NCBI GenBank assembly: GCA_009360345.1
Contig: SPDP01000001.1
Coordinates: 2,356,001 to 2,420,000 of the forward strand
Direction of reading: 5' to 3'
Origin: Alcaligenaceae bacterium SAGV5
GTDB taxonomy: Bacteria; Pseudomonadota; Gammaproteobacteria; Burkholderiales; Burkholderiaceae_B
Length of the DNA: 64,000 nt
Part shown: positions 58,934-64,000 of the stretch, one piece after another
Layout: each line of letters opens with the position of its first letter
Numbering within the stretch: position 1 is the first letter of the stretch
The notes under the pieces: model-generated
Database searches by the model: none
Seen by the model: only the letters and a program-made list of their open reading frames with translations
What the model was told of the DNA's origin: nothing
Program-made: the position numbers and the translations under genes

Positions 58934-59080
58934 CTAGCGTCCTCGTCCGGCGGTTCGCGGCAATGGCTTGTGGTCTTGAGGCGGCTTTGCCGCTGAAACG
59001 CTGCCTGGTTGAGCCCAGTTCAACGGCGCAGCGGGCGGCACCGGCTTTTTCCTCTTCATCGGCCGTCCCTTCTTTTCCAT
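58934..59080 (-). CDS. Possible 48-residue basic protein
   Basis: A short frame with ATG at 59080 and GGAG nine bases upstream. The product is rich in Lys, Arg and Pro (MEKKGRPMKRKKPVPPAAP at its start). It is the only candidate in the 390-base stretch 58891-59281, which otherwise holds no gene I can recognise. Codon use is GC-rich but the length is too short to judge; it may be spurious. Confidence 0.35.
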   Translation of the reverse strand: MEKKGRPMKRKKPVPPAAPLNWAQPGSVSAAKPPQDHKPLPRTAGRGR

Positions 59081-59266
59081 GAGTGCACTCCGTAGGCCCT
59101 GCAGCGAGGCAACATGCAACGAGGCAGCCTGCGAACAGCATACGCTCATTCGAGCATCGCCCCATTCTTTCTTTTCGATTCGCCGCGCGGTCTGGTAGCA
59201 AAAGAAGATGCTTCGGTGCACGCGGAACACTGTATGCTGGGTTGAGCATTGTTCTTATGCCCGCCA

Positions 59267-59297
59267 CACAGGAGCGTCCATCATGGCCAAAGGTCAG
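59267..59297 (+). pseudogene. Start of a small gene cut by a join
   Basis: AGGAG (59270-59274) followed by ATG at 59282 and codons for MAKGQ. Many proteobacteria have a ~50-60-residue basic protein beginning MAKGQ, so this is probably its first five codons. The sequence then shifts into the 5' region of the MFS gene, in another frame, at about 59297. Confidence 0.4.
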
Positions 59298-59302
59298 ACA
59301 CC

Positions 59303-60532
59303 TTGCCTGCACCCACGTCGCGCCATGACGTCCCCGCCCCCGAGCCCCACGCCAGGCCGCTCGACGACCGTGGTGTCGCCGTCTTCTGTACGCTGGCGAT
59401 CCTGAGCCACATGGCGCTGACCGGCGGACGGGTGACCGTATCGCTGGGCGCGCTGGCGCAGGGCGCCTCCAGCTTCACCGTGGGCGTGTTGATGGCGCTG
59501 TTCGCGCTGGTCCCCATGCTGCTGTCGGTCCACACCGGCCGCTGGGTGGACCACATCGGCGCGCGGCGGCCGCTGCGCATCGGCGTGGGCCTGCTGATTA
59601 CCGGCAGCCTCCTGCCCTTCGCCGTGCCGGAAACGCAGGTGCTGTTCCTGTCCAGTTGCCTGACCGGCATCGGCTGCATGGTGTGCCAGATCTCCGTGCA
59701 GAACGTCATGGGCATCCATGCCTCGCCCGACCGGCGCATCGTCAATTTCTCGCGGCTGTCCCTGTCGCTGTCGATCTCGGGCTTCGGCGGCCCGCTGGTG
59801 GCCGGGCTGTCCATCGACCACCTGGGCGTGCGCTGGGCCTTCGGCGTGCTGCTGCTGTGCCAGTTGGGCGCGCTGGGGCTGCTGCTGCGGCAACAGCACC
59901 GGCTGCCCCGCGCGGCCGGCAACGCCCGGCCCGCCGCGCGCGAACAGGTCAGCGACCTGCTGGCCAGCCCCACGCTGCGCCGGGTGCTGGTCGCCACCGC
60001 CCTGCTGTCCGGCGCCTGGGACCTGAACTCGTTCATGGTGCCGATCTTCGGGGCCTCCATCGGTTTGTCGGCCACCACCATAGGCGTCATCCTGTCGGCC
60101 TTCGCCGTGGCCACCTTCGTCATCCGCATGCTGCTGCCGTGGATACAGCGGCGCCTGGCGCCCTGGACCCTGCTGCGCACCGCCATGTTCACCGCCAGCG
60201 CGGTCTACGTGCTGTACCCGTTTTTCCGCGACGTCTCCATCCTGATCATGCTTGCCTTCCTGCTGGGCCTGGCCCTCGGCAGCGGCCAGCCCAGCCTGCT
60301 GGCGCTGCTGCATACGCATGCGCCGCCCGGCCGCGCCGCCGAAGCGCTGGGCCTGCGCATGGCGACCATCAACGGCGGCCAGTTCGTGCTGCCGCTGGCC
60401 TTCGGCAGCCTGAGCGCGCTGGCCGGCCTGGGACTGCCCTTCTGGACCGTGGCCGCCTGCCTGCTGGCTGGCGGCATCTTCAACCGCTCGCCGAAGCGGT
60501 CCGTGGCCACGCGGCGCGGCGAGGCCCGCTGA
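59303..60532 (+). CDS. Major facilitator superfamily transporter (5' end uncertain)
   Basis: About 409 residues with 12 predicted hydrophobic spans and the MFS loop signature GRWVDHIGARRPLRIGVG between spans 2 and 3. No in-frame ATG precedes the first span; a TTG at 59303 is the only candidate, and the native start may be lost at the join just upstream (about 59297). The region resembles drug or sugar/acid efflux carriers. It ends one base before chaC, so both form an operon. The substrate is unknown. Confidence 0.8.
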   Translation: MPAPTSRHDVPAPEPHARPLDDRGVAVFCTLAILSHMALTGGRVTVSLGALAQGASSFTVGVLMALFALVPMLLSVHTGRWVDHIGARRPLRIGVGLLITGSLLPFAVPETQVLFLSSCLTGIGCMVCQISVQNVMGIHASPDRRIVNFSRLSLSLSISGFGGPLVAGLSIDHLGVRWAFGVLLLCQLGALGLLLRQQHRLPRAAGNARPAAREQVSDLLASPTLRRVLVATALLSGAWDLNSFMVPIFGASIGLSATTIGVILSAFAVATFVIRMLLPWIQRRLAPWTLLRTAMFTASAVYVLYPFFRDVSILIMLAFLLGLALGSGQPSLLALLHTHAPPGRAAEALGLRMATINGGQFVLPLAFGSLSALAGLGLPFWTVAACLLAGGIFNRSPKRSVATRRGEAR

Positions 60533-60533
60533 C

Positions 60534-61178
60534 GTGTCCCCCGAGACGTTTCCACCCGAATACCGCCCGCTGCTCCTTAGCGAAGCCCAGCGCCAGGCCT
60601 CCATCGACGCGGCCCTGGGCGCCTGGCGCCCGCGCGACGACGTCTGGCTGTACGCCTACGGCTCGCTCATCTGGAATGCCGGTTTTCCGCTGCAGGAGCG
60701 GCGCCAGGCCGTCGTGCGCGGCTATCACCGTTCGCTGTGCCTGTGGTCACGCATCAACCGCGGCACGCTGTCCGCGCCGGGACTGGTGTTCGGGCTGAAC
60801 CGGGGCGGCAGTTGCCGGGGCTTCGCGCTGCGTATCGCCGCCGCCGACGTCCGGTCCGTCTTCGCGGCCCTGTGGGAACGCGAGATGATGATGGGTTCGT
60901 ACCTGCCCCGCTGGCTGCGCTGCGAAACCGCGCAGGGGGCCATCGACGCGCTGGCCTTCGTGATCGACCGGCACGGTTCGGGCTACGCCGGCGGACTTCA
61001 GGAAACGGAACTGCTGGCGGCGATCCGCCAGGGACATGGCCGCTACGGCGCCTGCGTGGACTACGTGCTCGGCACCGCGCGGGCGCTGCGCGCCCACGGG
61101 ATACGCGACCGCGCGCTCGAACGCCTCGCGCGCCGCCTGGCCGCCCCGCGCGAAGACGGGGACGGCAACCCGGTATAG
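60534..61178 (+). CDS. chaC: ChaC-like gamma-glutamylcyclotransferase
   Basis: A 214-residue protein with the gamma-glutamylcyclotransferase P-loop [18 protein letters not shown] near residue 41, [11 protein letters not shown], and the Glu of [12 protein letters not shown] as probable catalytic acid. It cleaves glutathione to 5-oxoproline and Cys-Gly in the cytoplasm. It starts at GTG 60534, one base after the MFS stop, and is followed 31 bases later by pdxH. Confidence 0.9.
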   Translation: MSPETFPPEYRPLLLSEAQRQASIDAALGAWRPRDDVWLYAYGSLIWNAGFPLQERRQAVVRGYHRSLCLWSRINRGTLSAPGLVFGLNRGGSCRGFALRIAAADVRSVFAALWEREMMMGSYLPRWLRCETAQGAIDALAFVIDRHGSGYAGGLQETELLAAIRQGHGRYGACVDYVLGTARALRAHGIRDRALERLARRLAAPREDGDGNPV

Positions 61179-61209
61179 TGAGGGCTGGAGCTTTTTCTTT
61201 CCGCCGACC

Positions 61210-61732
61210 ATGTCCATCGCCGACATCCGCCAGAACTACCAGCAAGGCGCCCTGCTGGAAGCCGACGCGCCCGCCTCGCCGTTCGCATTGTTCGGGGCCT
61301 GGTTCGGCCGCGCCGTCTCCGACCAGTTGCCCGACCCCAACGCCATGGCACTGGCCACCGTGGACGAACGCGGCCGCCCGGCCGCCCGCACGGTGCTGCT
61401 CAAGGGCTACGACGAACGCGGCTTCGTGTTCTACACCAACTACCAGTCGCGCAAGGCGCGCGACCTGGCCCATCAGCCCTATGCCAGCCTGCTGTTCTTC
61501 TGGCCCCTCCATGAACGGCAGATCCGCATCGAAGGCCGTGTGGAACCGACCTCGGACCAGGAATCGGACGCCTATTTCCACAGCCGGCCGCTGGGCTCGC
61601 GCATCGGCGCCTGGGCCTCGGACCAGAGCACCGAGATTCCCGACCGCGACGTGCTGCGCGAGCGCGAGGCACGGCTGCGGGCCGAGCTGGGCGAGCATCC
61701 CCCCCGCCCCGCCCACTGGGGCGGATACCCCC
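61210..61732 (+). pseudogene. pdxH: Pyridoxamine 5'-phosphate oxidase, C-terminally truncated
   Basis: The first ~174 of about 210 residues of Pdx[87 protein letters not shown] and [14 protein letters not shown]. It makes pyridoxal phosphate using FMN and O2. The sequence breaks after [10 protein letters not shown], where the conserved RL.P...EFW...R.RLHDR end should follow, and passes antisense into an autotransporter at about 61.73 kb. Confidence 0.9.
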
Positions 61733-61734
61733 AC

Positions 61735-64000
61735 CACCGAGGCCCCCGAAGCGATGTCCACGATGGGATCGGTCGACGACCAGGTCTTGATGCCGACCGC
61801 GCCCTGTCCCGTGGCCACGACCTTGACGCCCGAGGCAACGTTGACCTTGACCAGGCCGCTGCTGCCGCTCGTGCCTCCTTGCATCACAGTGGTCGTGCCA
61901 TTGGTCACCAGCCCGCCGCCGCCGCGCACCGACTGGGCGACCACGCCATGGGCGCCGGCGCCGGTGGTGGTAATGGAGGCATTGACGTTCACGGTCACGG
62001 CGCTGGCGTTGCCGGAGCCGGACTTGAAGGTCGGGGTGACCGCTCCGCCGGTGGAGATCACCGCTCCGCCACCGCCCCCCACGCTCTGCGCGAGGATGCC
62101 GAAGGCGTTGGTGCCCGCGGTCGTGATGGCGGCGTTGCTGTTGACCAGCACCGCGCCGGCATTCGAACCGCTGGGTCCGCCGCCCAGCGTGGCGCTGCCT
62201 GAACCGTAGGCCAGGCCGCCTCCGCCCGCCACGCTCTGGGCCACGATGCCGATCGAGCCCGCGCCGGACGTGGCGATGGCCGCGCCGTTGGTTACCGTGG
62301 CGCTGTTGTTGGACGCCGACCCCGTATAACTGCTGGACTTGGTGACGCCACCCAGCACCACGTTGGTGGCATCGACCAGGCTGAGCCCGCCGCCGCCGCC
62401 GATGTCCTGTGCGACGATACCCGGCGACATCGCGCCGCTGGTGGCGATACTGCCACCCGACAGGTTGACCGCAACGGGATTCGTATAGTCGGCGTCGCCC
62501 TTGGTCGACCCCAGCCGCACCGTGCCGCTGAACAGGCTGCCGTCGCCGGAAGCCGCCAGGGCCAGGCCACCGCCCCCGGTGATGCTCTGCGCCAGCAGGC
62601 CGACCGATTGCAGGCCCGTGGTGCGGATGATCGCGCTGCCCGAGACATTGACGGCGCCGCTCATGCCACTGCCGCCGACCTGCCCCAATTGGCCGGTCAC
62701 GGTGCCATTGACGGAAGCGCTGCCCGGGGCGCCGTAGAAACCGGCGATACCGCCGCCGCCACCGATCGACTGGGCGACCACCCCCGCCGAATTCGCGCCC
62801 GCCGTATTGATCACGGTCGCCGCGCCGCCGCTGCCCAGGCCCATCTTCACGGCGTTGCCGATGCCCGCCCCCGCGTCCGCGCCCAGCCTGAACGTGACGT
62901 CCATCTTGCCGCCCGCCGCCAGGTTGCTGGCGCTGTAGTAGCCGCCGCCGGCGCCGATGGACTGCGCCACCAGGCCCGGCGCATTCACCCCGGCCGTGCC
63001 GATGGCGCGATCGTAGGCGGTTATCGACACTGCCGCGCCGTAGTCGTTGCTTTTGTCGGTGCCCCCAAGGTTCGCCGCATAACCGGTATTGCCGGCATCG
63101 CGGTAGGCCGCCACGACGGCGCCACCGCCACCGCCGACGGACTGCGCCAGCACGCCGGCGGATCCGGCGCCCGCGGTGCTGATGGCGGCGTTCTGCACCG
63201 TGGTGACGGCGCCGCCATAGCCGATGCCGTGCTTGAAGTTGGCCGACACGGCATTGCCGCTGGCCAGCACCGCTCCGCCACCGCCGCCTATGCTCTGGGC
63301 CAGCAGGCCGATGGACGCATCGCCCCAGGTCGTGATGCTGCCGCCGATGGCGCCATTGCCCGCGCAATTGCCGTTGCTGAAACTGTTGCACACGTTCACC
63401 GCGGCGCCGTTGGAACCGCTGGTCGAGCCCCCCAGCGTCGCCGAACCCGCGCTCGACGCCAGGCCGCCGCTGGCGATGCTCTGCGCCACCACGCCCGCCG
63501 ATGCGCCGCCCACGGTCGTGACGGCCGCGCTGCTGGAAAGATTGACCACGCCGCTGGCATCATTGGCCGTCCCGCCGAGCACGACATTGGTCGCGCGCAC
63601 CGCGCTGACCCCACCGCCGCCGCCCACGCTTTGCGCGACGATGCCGGACGAGAACAATCCATGGGTGGTGACGCTGCCCGACGCCGCGAGGGTGGCGGTG
63701 CCGCCCGCGCCGCCCGAACCACCCATGCTGCCGAGCGTCATCGTGCCGCTGAAGATCCCGGCGTTGCCGGTCGACGCGGTAGCCAGGCCGCCTCCGCCGC
63801 CTATGCTTTGCGCCAGCAGGCCGATGGATTGCATGCCGGTGGTCGTGACCGCCCGGCTGCTGTCCAGGCTCACCGCCCCGCCATTGCCGCCGCTGCCGCC
63901 AGTGCCGCCCAAAGCGCCGTTGATGCTCGACGTGAACGACCCGGCCGCGTTGCTGGTCGTGGCCGCCATGCCGGCCGTGCCACCGCCGCCGCCTATCGAC
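61735..64000 (-). CDS. Autotransporter passenger fragment, piece 2 (open at window end)
   Basis: About 755 residues of a glycine-rich beta-helical passenger, open at both ends: the start lies beyond 64000 and the end is cut at about 61.73 kb. Each ~50-60-residue module ends with a phrase such as [12 protein letters not shown] or [12 protein letters not shown] after an ITT.G turn. Near the cut end the pattern becomes [20 protein letters not shown], which usually comes shortly before the linker to the outer-membrane barrel. It is a surface adhesin-type protein secreted by the type V route. Confidence 0.85.
61900..63834 (-). repeat. Higher-order repeat (~407 codons) in the autotransporter passenger
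   Basis: Besides the short module, the passenger repeats in a longer register. The series [32 protein letters not shown] (about 63594), [13 protein letters not shown] and ANFKHGIG recurs as [32 protein letters not shown] (about 62370), [13 protein letters not shown] and PTFKSGSG, about 403-416 residues later. The second copy is cut short before its end. Confidence 0.75.

Noticed and set aside
60754..63969. A 1071-residue minus-strand frame suggesting one giant autotransporter reaching into chaC/pdxH
   Set aside because: Passenger-like sequence stops at about 61.73 kb; beyond that the frame is antisense to pdxH and chaC and loses the repeat pattern.

Overview
High-GC betaproteobacterial DNA, most likely from Bordetella or a close relative in the Alcaligenaceae. 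The signs are five orphan Bug-type (tripartite tricarboxylate) periplasmic receptors spread among catabolic genes, many LysR regulators, a Bordetella-style RNase E tail, giant glycine-rich autotransporter passengers, and the fhlB/fliE/fliF/fliK flagellar genes. I saw no tRNA, rRNA, CRISPR array, transposase or phage gene.

Positions 1-40.9 kb read as one continuous, intact accessory/catabolic region. It contains: (i) 0-7.7 kb, a cupin, a Bug receptor overlapping a LysR gene, and a hydantoinase/oxoprolinase pair (hyuA-hyuB) divergent from another LysR gene; (ii) 7.8-10 kb, a class V aminotransferase-fold enzyme and a threonine aldolase; (iii) 10-17.8 kb, a LysR-controlled aromatic or N-heterocycle cluster (flavin monooxygenase, amidohydrolase/deaminase, alpha/beta esterase, Bug receptor, extradiol-type dioxygenase, FAH-type hydrolase); (iv) 18-31.1 kb, a HutC-controlled histidine-type operon with hutU, hutD, hutI, hutF and hutG but no hutH, headed instead by an ornithine-cyclodeaminase homologue, a cytosolic PhnD-fold protein, a CaiB-type CoA-transferase and an acyl-CoA dehydrogenase; (v) 31.3-40.9 kb, an AhpD-like/Asp-box pair, a Bug plus ThDP-enzyme pair, a NIPSNAP protein, an ene-reductase/Asp-Glu racemase/Bug/cupin operon, and glutathione-dependent formaldehyde dehydrogenase. 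Block iv is bracketed by two inverted copies of a MITE-like repeat (17834-17996 and 31128-31357).

Positions 40.9-64 kb are different. At about a dozen points the gene content switches abruptly inside genes: RNase E tail, autotransporter piece, TonB-dependent receptor head, thiD-thiE, bpt-aat, rsmD-coaD-fdx, two repeat-protein paralogues, aroE-tonB, an acidic protein, fliF/fliE/fhlB/fliK, a dehydrogenase tail with an amidohydrolase, MFS-chaC-pdxH, autotransporter. The blocks grow roughly from 1.1 to 2.4 kb along the window. This looks like short contigs joined end to end in order of size, not a natural chromosome order. Neighbour relations across those joins, and the chimeric reading frames they create, should not be trusted.

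The most interesting biology is the hut operon without hutH. Its first enzymes could turn imidazole propionate into urocanate through CoA thioesters, feeding HutU, HutI, HutF and HutG to glutamate. This is inference from gene content.
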